Shown: positions 16,169-25,924, counted from the stretch's first letter. The stretch is DNA of 38,209 nucleotides from Gammaproteobacteria bacterium (GCA_021731365.1 JAKFXL010000067.1:1-38209), one strand, 5' to 3'. Program-made: numbers and translations. Notes: a model not told the origin generated them from the sequence alone.

Positions 16169-17215
16169 TTAATTAACCGGCAGCTGTGGGAATGTAAGTG
16201 CCAATGGATCCCCGGTCAGCGCCTTCAAAAACTCAACCAGATCCTGCTGCTCTGCCTTGCTAAGATTCAGCGGTTTCATATTGGGGCTAAGATGACCAGG
16301 ATTTTTGTCACCACCACGATTGTAGTGGGCTACCACATCTGCCAAAGTGCTGTACTGGCCGTTGTGCATATAGGGGGCAGTGAGGGCAACATCACGCAGG
16401 GTTGGGGTCTTGAAGGCACCCTTCAGCACCGCAACCTTTTTAACCCGGTAGCGCCCATCGTCCTTGCTATCGGGTAGACCGATGTTGTGAAAGCCGTTGT
16501 CGCTGAAATTAAAGCCACTGTGGCAAGCTACGCAATTGGCCTTGCCCTTGAAAATTTCAAAGCCACGTTTGGCGGGGTCACTCATCGCCGTATCGACCCC
16601 TTTCAACCAACGGTCGAAGCCGGAATCGGTTGCGACGATAGAACGCTCAAAGCTGGCGATCGCCTTACCGATCCCCTCCTTGCTCACCCCTTCGCCGGGA
16701 TAGGCGGCTTCAAACATCTGCACATACTTGGGGATGGCCTTGATCTCCGGAATCAGTTCGTGCATTGGCTGCGCCATTTCGCCGCCATCCTCAATAGGAC
16801 CGAGGGCCTGCTCCTCCAGGGAACGGAAGCGACCATCCCACATCATGAGGGATTGGTAGGCGGTATTCAGTATCGTTGGTGACGAACGCGCTAACTGTCC
16901 CATACCGTGGCCAATCGCCGTCGGCTGGCCGTCAGACCATCCCATGGATGGGTTATGACAGGTGGCGCAACTGATAAAGTTGGAACCCGACAAGCGCGGA
17001 TCAAAAAACAGAAACTTTCCCAGCTCAATTCGTTCCGGTGTCATCATGTTGTCAGCGGGTTGTGGCACGGCTGCGGGGCGCAGATATTTTGTAATATCTT
17101 CCTCAGAGGGTTTGAGAGTCCCGGCAGCAATGACACCAAACGCCATCGAAGCACCCATCACCGCTACGGCAATCTGTGTTGTTAGTTTTTTTACAGCAAA
17201 AGGTCCCATCTTCAT
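16169..17215 (-). CDS. di-heme cytochrome c peroxidase / MauG family protein
   Basis: A 348-residue periplasmic enzyme; the start at 17215 has AGGAG nine bases upstream (a TTG six bases earlier is in frame but less likely). After a signal peptide (cleavage near IAAG, residues 29-32) come heme motif 1, CATCH (83-87), then GWSDGQ, the RSSPTILNTAY block and WDGRFRSLEEQA, and heme motif 2, CVACH (228-232). The last conserved blocks are FKTPTLRDVALTAPYMHNG and LADVVAHYNRGG. This is the CcpA/MauG fold: a high-potential heme passes electrons to a peroxidatic heme that reduces hydrogen peroxide or oxidises a protein substrate. It is the first gene of an operon with a cupredoxin and two di-heme cytochromes. 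Which activity it has cannot be decided from sequence alone. Confidence 0.9.
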   Translation of the reverse strand: MKMGPFAVKKLTTQIAVAVMGASMAFGVIAAGTLKPSEEDITKYLRPAAVPQPADNMMTPERIELGKFLFFDPRLSGSNFISCATCHNPSMGWSDGQPTAIGHGMGQLARSSPTILNTAYQSLMMWDGRFRSLEEQALGPIEDGGEMAQPMHELIPEIKAIPKYVQMFEAAYPGEGVSKEGIGKAIASFERSIVATDSGFDRWLKGVDTAMSDPAKRGFEIFKGKANCVACHSGFNFSDNGFHNIGLPDSKDDGRYRVKKVAVLKGAFKTPTLRDVALTAPYMHNGQYSTLADVVAHYNRGGDKNPGHLSPNMKPLNLSKAEQQDLVEFLKALTGDPLALTFPQLPVN

Positions 17216-17268
17216 TATCAAAGTCTCCTGTACATTACAAAATATTGTTTAACTGTTAATAGTTGGTA

Positions 17269-18900
17269 TCACAGCTTGAACTTATCCACGATCTGACCCA
17301 AATCGGCTGCGGCCTCATTAAGACTGGCGGATAAAGAGTGCAATATCTCCGTCTGTTTGCTGGTTTCAGCACTCAAATCAAACAGCCCGTTTACCGATTT
17401 ATTAATTCCACCCACTGCCTGCTCCTGCTCACCCATCATCCTCACAACCTGATGCATTACATCACGCAGATAAACTGCCTGATCACGATTATGTACGGTC
17501 TCCTGCACCACCTGTTTCAACCCCGAAATATTTTCACTGGATTCGGCCACTGAACGGTCTAGCAACTCCACCGCATTGTTAACACTGGACGAGATGGTTT
17601 CGACCAGTGTCGATATTTCTGAAGTGGCTGATTCAGTACGGGTGGCCAACTGCCTGACCTCATCCGCCACCACGGCAAAACCACGCCCTTGTTCGCCGGC
17701 ACGGGCCGCCTCAATCGCTGCGTTCAGTGCCAGCAAATTGGTTTGTGATGAGATGTCGCGAATAGTTTTGGTGATGGCGGTAATATTTTCCGCTTTCCGT
17801 GCAAGGTCACGGGTCACTTCCGCCGTGCTTTCCATCTGATTCTGGAAGCGCTCAAAACCTGCTGTTGTTTTGCTAAGTGTGCCAACGGTTGATTCGGAGC
17901 TGTCTGCTGTCTGTTGAGCACGCTCAGCCGCCTGCTCCAACTCATGCGCCGCGTTATTGGTGGTTGACATCACCATGTCGGCATCGTTTTTAATACCTTT
18001 TACACCTTTATGTAAATTATTAGAGACACTGTGGATTTTATCGGCAGCACTGGCCACATGACCCGCCTCACTGCTCAACGTATTGGTACCACCCTGTATT
18101 TTTGTGACAATGGCATGCAGATCTTCGACCGTGCTATTCATCGCCTTGACCATACGCCCCACTTCATCGCGACCGGCATCACCCAGTTTTACCTGTAGAT
18201 CACCGGTGGCCAATGCCGCCATTGCCCGTTCCAATACGAACATCGGCTTCACCGCAAACCTTGCCAAAACTAGGCTTAAAATAATACTGACAAACAGGCC
18301 AACACCCACAAAAATCATTAATACATAAACCGTCTGTTTGCCTTGCTCTTCAATATCCACCAGATACTGTTTTGTCACCAGGCGTTGTTCATCAATAATG
18401 GTGGTGGCCAACTCATCAACACGTTTAAACACTGGTACCATTACCTCAAGGGCACCCAGCGCTTCATCATCACGGTCACGCCGTGCCAGGGTAATCACCT
18501 GCATGCGCCGTGGTTTAAGATCTTGTACCAGCTTTTGCAACTCCTTCACCTTCATGTCATCTGGCAATGCTTCATGCAGGTTATGCAGCTTCTCCTCCAG
18601 GTCAGCGGCCGCTCTGATGGCGGTGACTGATGCCTTTTTAATCTCCGCCACATCGACATGTGCAATCACTTCCGCCTGCGCTGTCCCCATTCTCAGCAGC
18701 GCAAACTGCGCCTCTTCGATGATTTGCGTCCGCGCTGTCGATTTGGCATTCTGTTCTTTAACATCCTGACTCAGTTTGAGAATGGAGTAGGCACCCATGG
18801 CACCCACTGCCAGTGTGCCAAGAGCAAAAATACTGGCTAAGCCTAATATTTTGGCCCTCCAGCTATACATCCCCAGTAACTTCTCAAACGACTTAACCAT
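17269..18900 (-). CDS. methyl-accepting chemotaxis protein
   Basis: A 543-residue chemoreceptor. The start at 18900 has GAGG eight bases upstream; a longer frame begins 21 bases earlier. TM1 is at about residues 20-40, a periplasmic all-helical sensor (about 41-185, rich in Glu, Lys and Ala) follows, then TM2 at about 190-212, a HAMP domain ([22 protein letters not shown]) and the cytoplasmic coiled coil. The hairpin tip is the conserved block [19 protein letters not shown] and [15 protein letters not shown], which binds CheA and CheW. The sensor resembles a four-helix-bundle (4HB) type, so the ligand is not predictable. A candidate sigma-28 promoter lies upstream. No che genes are in the window, so the receptor must act with a cluster elsewhere. 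Confidence 0.92.
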   Translation of the reverse strand: MVKSFEKLLGMYSWRAKILGLASIFALGTLAVGAMGAYSILKLSQDVKEQNAKSTARTQIIEEAQFALLRMGTAQAEVIAHVDVAEIKKASVTAIRAAADLEEKLHNLHEALPDDMKVKELQKLVQDLKPRRMQVITLARRDRDDEALGALEVMVPVFKRVDELATTIIDEQRLVTKQYLVDIEEQGKQTVYVLMIFVGVGLFVSIILSLVLARFAVKPMFVLERAMAALATGDLQVKLGDAGRDEVGRMVKAMNSTVEDLHAIVTKIQGGTNTLSSEAGHVASAADKIHSVSNNLHKGVKGIKNDADMVMSTTNNAAHELEQAAERAQQTADSSESTVGTLSKTTAGFERFQNQMESTAEVTRDLARKAENITAITKTIRDISSQTNLLALNAAIEAARAGEQGRGFAVVADEVRQLATRTESATSEISTLVETISSSVNNAVELLDRSVAESSENISGLKQVVQETVHNRDQAVYLRDVMHQVVRMMGEQEQAVGGINKSVNGLFDLSAETSKQTEILHSLSASLNEAAADLGQIVDKFKL

Positions 18901-18998
18901 CCCTGCTTCCTCTTCAACCACAAAAAAGATGAAACCTTAGCTTTCACCAATACCCTTGCAACAAAACTCTATTGGTGCTGTAGCACTGCTCCCCCTAG

Positions 18999-19025
18999 AC
19001 AACGGCACAAATTTAAAACTCTTTA
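18999..19025 (-). promoter_or_regulatory. candidate sigma-28 promoter for the chemoreceptor
   Basis: On the minus strand TAAAGAGT (from 19025) is followed, with the standard 15 bases between TAAA and the -10, by GCCGTTGT (18999-19006), which matches 5 of 8 positions of GCCGATAA. It is about 100 bases before the chemoreceptor start. The rest of the 18901-19233 gap shows nothing else I can support. Confidence 0.4.
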
Positions 19026-19233
19026 GAGAAAGGAGAGAGCATCCATATAACGGTTAATCTCACACCATACGATTGACCAGACGACCATCAGTTATCAAAC
19101 AATGTGCCGTCATACTATCGGTAAGATATTGAATAGATTCCTGATGGTTTTAAAATGAATCGCTGTGGATCAGGGGTTTACCGTACTGAAGCACACATCT
19201 GCGGCGGTTAATTACTGGAGACTTATCAAGGCA

Positions 19234-20373
19234 ATGTCCCTCCCCCCCGCCACAACAGCCGGGCACTATCAATTGCAGCCTCTCACATCCGGAGGGGCTG
19301 TGTTGCAACTGACGGGGGAGTGGCTGTTACAGCGGGGCATACCCAGTATCCAGCCACTTTTAGAACAGCTCAGCGATTACCGCTCGCTCCATTTCAATAC
19401 CCAATCCATGGGCCATTGGGACTCATCACTGACTGCTTTTTTATTACAACTCCAGAGATACTGTCTGGCAAATGGGGTGAGTGTGAACTACCAGGGGTTG
19501 CCATCCGGTGTACAGCGACTACTGACACTGGCGATGACGACCCACCAACGTGATGACCCAAATCTCAACACTGCACCGGGGTCACTGCTCAATCAGGTGG
19601 GCGAAAGCACTTTAAATTTATGGTATGACGCGCCACAGACACTACGTTTCATTGGTGGTAGCGCGGTTGCCCTGGCGAATACAGTGCGTGGCCGTGCCCA
19701 TTTTCGCCGTGAAGACATTGGCCTGCTGCTGCAGGATGCCGGCCCTCGGGCGTTACCCATTGTCTCTTTGATCAGCTTTTTGGTCGGCATGATCCTCGCC
19801 TACATGGGGGCAAGCCAGCTGGCGCTGTTTGGGGCGGAGATCTATATCGCCGATCTGGTCGGCATCGGCATGGTGCGTGAGGTGGGGGCGCTGATGACGG
19901 CGATCATCATCGCCGGACGTACCGGTGCCTCATACGCCGCAGAGATCGGTACCATGCAGGTAAATGAGGAGATAGACGCCCTGCGGACACTCGGAATATC
20001 ACCCATTGAATATCTGGTATTACCCCGGCTGATCACACTCATCATCATGGTGCCACTGCTGACGCTGTATGCCGATCTGGTAGGCATTCTGGCGGGTATG
20101 ATGGTTGCCGTCACCGCGTTTAATATCAGTGTCTTTGAGTATTACGTACAAACACTGCACATTATGGATATCAACCACATACTGGTGGGGCTAAGCAAGG
20201 CACTGGTCTACGGCATCTGCATCGCCATCGCCGGTTGCCTGCGTGGCATTCAGTGTGGACGAAGCGCCGCCGCCGTTGGCCAGGCCACCACCTCCGCCGT
20301 GGTGACCAGTATCATCTATGTGGTGGTAAGCGCCTCCGTGATGACCGTCCTCTACCAAAAGCTGGGGATTTGA
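19234..20373 (+). CDS. mlaE: MlaE-type lipid ABC permease with N-terminal STAS domain
   Basis: The permease subunit of an MCE phospholipid transporter, 379 residues from the ATG at 19234; a GTG at 19165 would add 23 residues. The N-terminal part (about 10-100, with LQLTGEWLLQRGI and LHFNTQSMGHWDSSL) is a STAS-like domain. In E. coli the STAS partner is a separate protein, MlaB; here it is fused. The rest is the MlaE fold with five or six membrane segments and the conserved block EVGALMTAIIIAGRTGASYAAEIGTM and EIDALRTLGI, given here in parts. The stop is followed after one base by the ATPase gene at 20375. Start is the least certain point: neither candidate has a strong ribosome-binding site. 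Confidence 0.9.
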   Translation: MSLPPATTAGHYQLQPLTSGGAVLQLTGEWLLQRGIPSIQPLLEQLSDYRSLHFNTQSMGHWDSSLTAFLLQLQRYCLANGVSVNYQGLPSGVQRLLTLAMTTHQRDDPNLNTAPGSLLNQVGESTLNLWYDAPQTLRFIGGSAVALANTVRGRAHFRREDIGLLLQDAGPRALPIVSLISFLVGMILAYMGASQLALFGAEIYIADLVGIGMVREVGALMTAIIIAGRTGASYAAEIGTMQVNEEIDALRTLGISPIEYLVLPRLITLIIMVPLLTLYADLVGILAGMMVAVTAFNISVFEYYVQTLHIMDINHILVGLSKALVYGICIAIAGCLRGIQCGRSAAAVGQATTSAVVTSIIYVVVSASVMTVLYQKLGI

Positions 20374-20374
20374 G

Positions 20375-21139
20375 ATGGGTATATATGTAGAGCAATCCCC
20401 ACACATCCAGGTACGTCACCTCAGCACATCTTACGGTGAGCATATTGTTCAGCAAGATCTTAACTTTAGCGTTCAGCGTGGTGATATTTTTATCATCATG
20501 GGCGGGAGCGGCTGTGGCAAAACCACACTGTTACGCCATCTTATCGGACTCAAGCGCCCCCTCCAGGGGGAAGTAGTGATTAATAACATAAACTTCACAG
20601 ACGCTGCCGCAGAACAGCAGCGCCAGATCAAACGCAGTATGGGGGTGTTATTCCAGAGTGGCGCGCTCTTCAGCTCCATGACACTGGCAGAGAACATCGC
20701 CCTGCCGTTAAAAGAGCATACAACGCTGAGTGATGGTGAGATGTCGGATCTGATTGCCTACAAACTGGCCTTGGTCGGACTGGCCGGCTGTGAAGAGCTC
20801 TACCCCGCCGAGATCAGTGGTGGCATGCAAAAACGGGCCGGGCTCGCCCGCGCCATGGCCCTTGATCCAGAGATACTCTTTTTTGATGAACCGAGCGCCG
20901 GGCTGGACCCTCTCAATTCACGCCGACTGGATGAGCTGATACTGGAGCTGAGAGAGAACCTCGGCACCACCATTGTCATCGTCTCCCACGAACTGGCCAG
21001 CATCCTTGCCATTGGCAATAACGGCATATTTCTCGATGCCGAAAGCAAAACCATGATCGCCAGCGGCGGGCCCGCTTATCTCAAACAGCACTCTAGCGAC
21101 AAGCGGGTACGTGCCTTTCTTAACCGGGGGGGGGATTAA
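20375..21139 (+). CDS. mlaF: MlaF-type ABC transporter ATPase
   Basis: A 254-residue cytoplasmic ATPase that powers the MlaE permease. Walker A is GGSGCGKTT (43-51), the Q-loop FQSGALFSSMTL (93-104), the ABC signature ISGGMQKR (147-154), Walker B ILFFDEP (167-173), the D-loop SAGLDPL and the H-loop His205. The FQSGALFSSMTLAENIALPL stretch and the GGMQKR form of the signature are hallmarks of the MCE-system (MlaF/Ttg2A) ATPases as opposed to other ABC proteins. It starts one base after mlaE and is followed by the MCE protein gene after four bases, so the operon is compact. All residues for catalysis are present. Confidence 0.94.
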   Translation: MGIYVEQSPHIQVRHLSTSYGEHIVQQDLNFSVQRGDIFIIMGGSGCGKTTLLRHLIGLKRPLQGEVVINNINFTDAAAEQQRQIKRSMGVLFQSGALFSSMTLAENIALPLKEHTTLSDGEMSDLIAYKLALVGLAGCEELYPAEISGGMQKRAGLARAMALDPEILFFDEPSAGLDPLNSRRLDELILELRENLGTTIVIVSHELASILAIGNNGIFLDAESKTMIASGGPAYLKQHSSDKRVRAFLNRGGD

Positions 21140-21143
21140 AACG

Positions 21144-22190
21144 ATGGCACGCCGCACCAATACCACCCTGATTGGCCTCTTCATTGTCGGTGCCGTTGCC
21201 CTCGCCGTGGGGGCGGCACTGCTGTTTGGCAGCGGCATGTTGCGCGAAAAGTCACGCTTTGTCATGTTTTTTAGTGGCTCGGTGAAAGGACTTGCCGTGG
21301 GTGCCCCGGTCAACTTTCGGGGGGTTAAAATAGGCAGTGTCACCGACATTCGCCTGCTGCTCGACCCCGATACCCAACGGGTACAAATTCCCGTCTATGT
21401 TGAACTTGAACCCGACAGCATCTCGCTTATCAGTGGCGAGGAGATGAATGCACTCAAGATGAGGACCATGAGCGACATGGTACAGAACGGACTGCGTGCC
21501 CAGTTACAGATGCAGAGCCTGCTGACCGGCCAGCTTGCCGTGCAGCTCGACATGCACCCGGACAAACCCGCCACACTGGTCGGCAGCGGCAAACACATTA
21601 CGGAAATCCCCACCATCCCCACGCCGATCCAGGAGTTCACACGCAAACTGGAGGAGTTTCCCATCGACCTGCTGCTGCATGATCTGGCCAGCGCCGCTGC
21701 CGGGGTCGACAAACTGTTTAATGGTCCCGAACTGCTGCAAACAATCAAACAGTTTGACCAGACCCTGCAGGACTACTCCAGGCTCAGCCAGCAGTACAAC
21801 GGCCTGGCCGACAAATTTGACCAACGCAGCCAACAGATCACCCAGGATCTCAATACCACACTCACCACACTGAATATCACACTCCAGTCAACACAGGGGT
21901 TGGTCAGCAGCGGTACCCAACTGGTGGGCAACTCCAACGACCTGATACAGCAGCTGCGTGCCAACGCCGACCAGATCACCGCAACCACCACCGAAACACT
22001 CAACGCCATAAAAACCACCAGCCACAGCGCCAACCAGCTCATGGCCGAAGACTCACCCTTCCAGCATCAGCTCAACAAAACCTTGCAAGAGATGGCCAGC
22101 AGCGCCCGTGCCCTGCGCATCCTCGCCAACACCCTGGAAGAGAATCCGGAGTCACTGCTCAAAGGCAAACCACAAGAGAGGGACCACTGA
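21144..22190 (+). CDS. mlaD: MCE-domain lipid-binding protein (MlaD-like)
   Basis: A 348-residue protein with one N-terminal membrane anchor (about 8-28) and an MCE domain (about 38-115, FSGSVKGLAVGAPVNFRGVKIG, quoted here by its parts SVKGLAVGAPV and FRGVKIGSV). Unlike E. coli MlaD (183 residues) it has a long C-terminal extension (about 130-348) rich in Gln, Thr, Asn and Leu heptads, with likely coiled coils, as in the PqiB/YebT-like or Mycobacterium-type MCE proteins. It could form a periplasm-spanning tube or needle for lipid passage. The start is preceded by a G-rich ribosome-binding stretch. Its stop overlaps the next start by one base (TGATG). Confidence 0.88.
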   Translation: MARRTNTTLIGLFIVGAVALAVGAALLFGSGMLREKSRFVMFFSGSVKGLAVGAPVNFRGVKIGSVTDIRLLLDPDTQRVQIPVYVELEPDSISLISGEEMNALKMRTMSDMVQNGLRAQLQMQSLLTGQLAVQLDMHPDKPATLVGSGKHITEIPTIPTPIQEFTRKLEEFPIDLLLHDLASAAAGVDKLFNGPELLQTIKQFDQTLQDYSRLSQQYNGLADKFDQRSQQITQDLNTTLTTLNITLQSTQGLVSSGTQLVGNSNDLIQQLRANADQITATTTETLNAIKTTSHSANQLMAEDSPFQHQLNKTLQEMASSARALRILANTLEENPESLLKGKPQERDH

Positions 22191-22786
22191 TGCAACTCCG
22201 CCACCCCTGGCCACTGCTGCTGACACTGCTGTTAACCATCAGCGGCTGCGGCACCAGCCAACCCTCAAAATTCTACCTGCTCAACGCCAGTAACATCGCC
22301 ATTCAGAGTAGCGGCCCCTCACTCACACTGGGCGTGGGCCTTGGCCCGATTAAATTCCCCACCTATCTGGAGCGCAATAAAATATTGGTTCGCACCAGCA
22401 ACAACAGCTTCAAAGCCGCTGAGTACCACCGCTGGGCAGAACCGCTCGACACCAACTTCACCCGGGTATTGGCACAAGAGCTAAACAGCGCCCTGCCCAA
22501 CGCCAGCATCACCATCTACCCCTGGCGCAGCGGTAAAAAGATCGAGACCCAAATTGTATTAGAGGTACTCAGTTTCGATAGTGACAACCAAAACCAGGCC
22601 AGTCTGACCGTACGTTGGGAGTTAATCGACGCCAATAAAAACAGCCTAGTCCCACCCAAACAGTACACCTATGCCCAGCGCGCCAATAAAAGCGACTACG
22701 ATGCACGGGTGGCCGCGATGAGTGGTTGTGTTACCCAGCTGGGGCAGGCGTTGGCGCAGGAGATTGCCCGAATCCACACGCCGTAA
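22190..22786 (+). CDS. PqiC-like ABC transport auxiliary lipoprotein
   Basis: A 198-residue lipoprotein. The signal peptide ends in the lipobox TISGC, with Cys20 the lipidated residue; the residue after it is Gly, which does not give an inner-membrane retention signal, so the outer membrane is likely. The sequence FYLLNAS, then LGVGLGPIKFPTYLERNKILVR and WAEPLDTNFTRVLAQEL matches the PqiC/YmbA (DUF330) family, which partners MCE proteins and accepts or hands over lipids at the outer membrane. It takes the place that mlaC and mlaB hold in the E. coli mla operon. It is translationally coupled to the MCE gene and is the last gene of the four-gene operon. Confidence 0.88.
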   Translation: MQLRHPWPLLLTLLLTISGCGTSQPSKFYLLNASNIAIQSSGPSLTLGVGLGPIKFPTYLERNKILVRTSNNSFKAAEYHRWAEPLDTNFTRVLAQELNSALPNASITIYPWRSGKKIETQIVLEVLSFDSDNQNQASLTVRWELIDANKNSLVPPKQYTYAQRANKSDYDARVAAMSGCVTQLGQALAQEIARIHTP

Positions 22787-22829
22787 AAACCGCTAACCCC
22801 CTCACCAACCACATCCCAAACAGCACTGC

Positions 22830-24419
22830 TCACGGCCCACGTAAATCATTCACGTATCCCAACAACGCCCCGTCGCGCCGCACCTCAATGGTGGCAGGCA
22901 GCCGGGGCGGCGGGCAGATATTGCCGGTAATGCCTACTTCGAAATCAGCGTCGCCCTGCTCACCGATCCAGCGGGTTGTCCACTCCGGCTCATGGTAATA
23001 GAGTGCCGCCTCCGGCGCGCCGCACAAACGGATACGCCACGGCTGGTGCAGCGCCGCCTCCCCTCCGTTATCACGTAAGTACTGTTTAAGGGCAGTGTAA
23101 AGTTCACGCTGGGAGGTGCTCCAATAGTCCAGTTCAAAGCGCTTTTCCGCCCCCTTAACCCCACCAACCAGTGGGTTGTAATAGATGTACTCATAGGGGT
23201 GGAGCCGGACAAGGGTGGCCACATGGAGGCCGAGATAGATCACCACCATCAACAAAACCGCTACGCGCTGTATGGGAGCACGACGTTGCAGGTATCCCCA
23301 CACAAGATCGCCCCCCACCCCTGCCAGTATCGCCAGCGGTGGCAACAGAAACAGGAAGTGGCGCATCTCGTTATACATGCCTGGAGAACTGACTATCGCG
23401 TAGAGCAGTGGCAAAAAGAGCGCAATCACCACCACTGCCCACGACAACCAGCGTGTATCACCAGCAGATTCAGGCTGCCGTGCCCAATGCACAATACGCC
23501 CGGCAAAGAGTGGTAATACCGCCAACAACAGCAGCTGTAACAGGGGGAGTTTGATCGCCATCATCAACGGCAGATAAAAAACCGGCAGGGCGTCAGAGTT
23601 GATCCAGACCCCATCTACCTGGGTTGGAATAATCACCGGAAAATGGGAGAAGGTTGTCATCGCTTCATAGGGGTGGCGCAGCGGCGAGCTAAGTGCCCAT
23701 GGCCAGACCGCCACCATCACACCATAGGCCACAACAGCGGCCAGCAGCAGTTTTGGCAGCAACGCCACACTGTCATGCAGCAGTGAATGGCGCGCTGCGG
23801 GTCGGCAGAGTGTCGCCAAAAACCAGAGCATCAATGCCAGCCCCAGATAACCAACGATCAGCACACCACCAATACGCATCCCCATTGCCATACCGCCACA
23901 CACCCCAAAAAAGAGCCAGTCACGCCAGCTGGAATCAGGCAGATGGCGCGCCAGCCGCGCCAACGCATAGCTGGCCCAGACCATCGTTGTGGCAAACGGG
24001 ATATCTTTTGGGTTGATAAACAGGTGGCCATACCAGCCCGGCATGGTGATCAATAACAACGCGGCAAAAAAACCGGCCCGTGATCCCGCCAGCAGCCGCG
24101 CCAACCGCCACGTGCCCACCAGCCCCAGCAGGCCGGTGGTCGCAATCAGCAGATGGCGACTCTCCGCCAGCTCAAACGGCAACCACTTTGCCAGCAGCGC
24201 CACCGGGGCATCAAACAGACCGCCGTAGAGATAGAGGTTGATGTAACTGAAGGCCGAGCTATCCGCCCCGCCACTGGTGTAGTAACGCAATAGCCGCTCA
24301 CCATATTCGATATGAAACGGCTCATCCCAGCTCAGGCCGTAATCACGAAACGTCAGGGCAACCAATGCCGCGACCAGGAGAAAAAGCAGATACGTGAGGC
24401 GATCCCAGATCTGGGTCAT
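22830..24419 (-). CDS. polytopic glycosyltransferase, GT39/PMT-like
   Basis: A 529-residue inner-membrane protein with about ten or more membrane segments. The first periplasmic loop has the acidic motif LSWDEPFHIEYGERLLRYY, where the Asp-Glu pair is the usual catalytic site of GT-C enzymes such as ArnT and protein mannosyltransferases. A second loop contains INPKDIPFATTM and the third HFPVIIPTQVDG. A soluble C-terminal part (about 430-529) follows. I prefer the ATG at 24419: a longer frame starts at 24494 but its first codons lie inside the terminator hairpin of the neighbouring MFS gene. The substrate (lipid A, glycan or protein) is unknown. It stands alone, converging on the MCE operon. 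Confidence 0.78.
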   Translation of the reverse strand: MTQIWDRLTYLLFLLVAALVALTFRDYGLSWDEPFHIEYGERLLRYYTSGGADSSAFSYINLYLYGGLFDAPVALLAKWLPFELAESRHLLIATTGLLGLVGTWRLARLLAGSRAGFFAALLLITMPGWYGHLFINPKDIPFATTMVWASYALARLARHLPDSSWRDWLFFGVCGGMAMGMRIGGVLIVGYLGLALMLWFLATLCRPAARHSLLHDSVALLPKLLLAAVVAYGVMVAVWPWALSSPLRHPYEAMTTFSHFPVIIPTQVDGVWINSDALPVFYLPLMMAIKLPLLQLLLLAVLPLFAGRIVHWARQPESAGDTRWLSWAVVVIALFLPLLYAIVSSPGMYNEMRHFLFLLPPLAILAGVGGDLVWGYLQRRAPIQRVAVLLMVVIYLGLHVATLVRLHPYEYIYYNPLVGGVKGAEKRFELDYWSTSQRELYTALKQYLRDNGGEAALHQPWRIRLCGAPEAALYYHEPEWTTRWIGEQGDADFEVGITGNICPPPRLPATIEVRRDGALLGYVNDLRGP

Positions 24420-24468
24420 GATGGGTGTGACATCGTAAGGGTTAAAAACATAGGGGGCGAAATGCCAT

Positions 24469-24490
24469 AAAAAGCCCGCCCATGGCGGGC
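24469..24490 (-). terminator. terminator after the yajR-like gene
   Basis: GCCCGCC (24474-24480) and GGCGGGC (24484-24490) form a 7-bp GC stem with a 3-base loop; the minus strand continues with TTTTTA. It ends the MFS gene (stop at 24510) before the GT-like gene begins. Confidence 0.88.
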
Positions 24491-24509
24491 CCATACTATA
24501 TATATTGGG

Positions 24510-25910
24510 TCACGACTGTTCTGAGACAGAGAAGCGGTTCAACGCCTCAAAGTCTGTGGCGTGTTTATCCACCTTCAGATAGGCAACACCATCTTCAGGG
24601 ATCACCACCGCCTCGGCCACCCCTTTAATCTGGGTCAGCTGTGTCACCAGATGGCGGGCCTCAGCCTCTGTCATATCCCCTACATTCAGCATGTGGCTGC
24701 TCAGATAACGTGGATTTTTCATCGTCACTGCCAGCAGCACCCAGATGGCCGCCGCGATGGAACCAAACAGAAAGACACTCTCGCTGCCCACATGTTGATA
24801 GAGCCAGCCACCACTCACACCGCCAACAAAGGCCCCCATAAACTGGGAGCTGCTATAGACCCCCATGGCAGTCCCTTTTTTATCAGGCGGCGCAATCTTG
24901 GAGACCAGGGATGGCAACGACGCCTCCAGCAGATTAAAGGCCAGAAAAAAGAAGAAGAGGCCAATCACCATGCCCGTCAGCGTACTCTCCATATAGGCCA
25001 TCTCCCACAGCGCCAGCATCAGCACCACAATAGCGCCACTAAAGATCTGCTTCATACGGCGCTTTTTCTCGGCGATGATGATAAACGGGATCATCACGAT
25101 GAAGGCCAGCACCATCACCCCCAGGTAGACCATCCAGTGGTCCACCGCTGGCAGACCAATCTTCTGCACCAGCACCAGCGGCACCGCAACAAAGCTGGCC
25201 GTCAGGATAAGATGCAGGGCAAAGACGCCAAAATTCAACCGCAGCAGTTCACCGTCCGCCAGCACCTGTTTGAACTGTGCAGGGACGGGCTGGGTATCAC
25301 GGTGGTGACGACTGATCACCGGCGTGGGCACAGCCACCGCCAGCAGTACCATCGCCAGCAGTGCCATGCCCGCAGTGATCCAGAAGATACCGTGAATACC
25401 GACCCAGCTATTAAATACCGGGCCAATAATCAGCGACAGGGTGAACGACACCCCCATACTCATCCCCATAATCGCCATCGCCTTCAGGCGGTGCTCTTCA
25501 CGGGTCAAATCCGCTGCCAGCGCCATCACTACCGCAGCAATCGCCCCCGCCCCCTGCAAGGCACGACCGATAATAATCCCGGTGATGCTGTCAGACATCG
25601 CTGCCACCGCACTGCCGAAGGCAAACATCACCAAACCGCCATAGATAACCGGCTTGCGACCAATGCGGTCGGACAGCATACCCAGAGGAATCTGCAAAAT
25701 CGCCTGGGTCAAACCGTAGATGCCAATGGCCAGGCCAATCAGCATCGGCGTCGCCCCTGGCAGATGCTCCGCATAGAGGGCAAACACCGGCAATATCATG
25801 AACAACCCGAGCATCCGGGTACTGAAAATTCCCGCCAGTGAGAAGGCGGCACGTTTTTCAGTAGCGGTCATGCCCTGACCAAAGCCAGGACGGTCTGCAG
25901 ATTGTTTCAT
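24510..25910 (-). CDS. yajR: YajR-like MFS transporter with C-terminal YAM domain
   Basis: A 466-residue inner-membrane drug-efflux-type transporter. The first part has twelve membrane segments, with the motif A loop [11 protein letters not shown] (about 77-87) between TM2 and TM3 and [13 protein letters not shown] near TM4. Past TM12 there is a soluble ferredoxin-like domain of about 70 residues ([15 protein letters not shown] to the end), the YAM domain that defines YajR. The gene is divergent from uvrA with 80 bases between the starts, as in Pseudomonas, where an MFS gene precedes uvrA. No clear ribosome-binding site precedes the ATG at 25910; another in-frame ATG is at 25871. It may share a bidirectional promoter region with uvrA. 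Substrate unknown. Confidence 0.88.
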   Translation of the reverse strand: MKQSADRPGFGQGMTATEKRAAFSLAGIFSTRMLGLFMILPVFALYAEHLPGATPMLIGLAIGIYGLTQAILQIPLGMLSDRIGRKPVIYGGLVMFAFGSAVAAMSDSITGIIIGRALQGAGAIAAVVMALAADLTREEHRLKAMAIMGMSMGVSFTLSLIIGPVFNSWVGIHGIFWITAGMALLAMVLLAVAVPTPVISRHHRDTQPVPAQFKQVLADGELLRLNFGVFALHLILTASFVAVPLVLVQKIGLPAVDHWMVYLGVMVLAFIVMIPFIIIAEKKRRMKQIFSGAIVVLMLALWEMAYMESTLTGMVIGLFFFFLAFNLLEASLPSLVSKIAPPDKKGTAMGVYSSSQFMGAFVGGVSGGWLYQHVGSESVFLFGSIAAAIWVLLAVTMKNPRYLSSHMLNVGDMTEAEARHLVTQLTQIKGVAEAVVIPEDGVAYLKVDKHATDFEALNRFSVSEQS

Positions 25911-25924
25911 GGCTTAAATCGCTT

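Noticed and set aside
19155-19211. An 18-codon frame starting at ATG 19155 before mlaE
   Set aside because: No Shine-Dalgarno sequence and no sign of conservation; it could at most be an upstream leader, which cannot be shown here.
24561-25841. A 426-codon open frame on the plus strand opposite the yajR-like gene
   Set aside because: Its translation is rich in His, Gln and Arg with no domain or signal, as expected for the antisense reading of a membrane protein gene of high GC third position.
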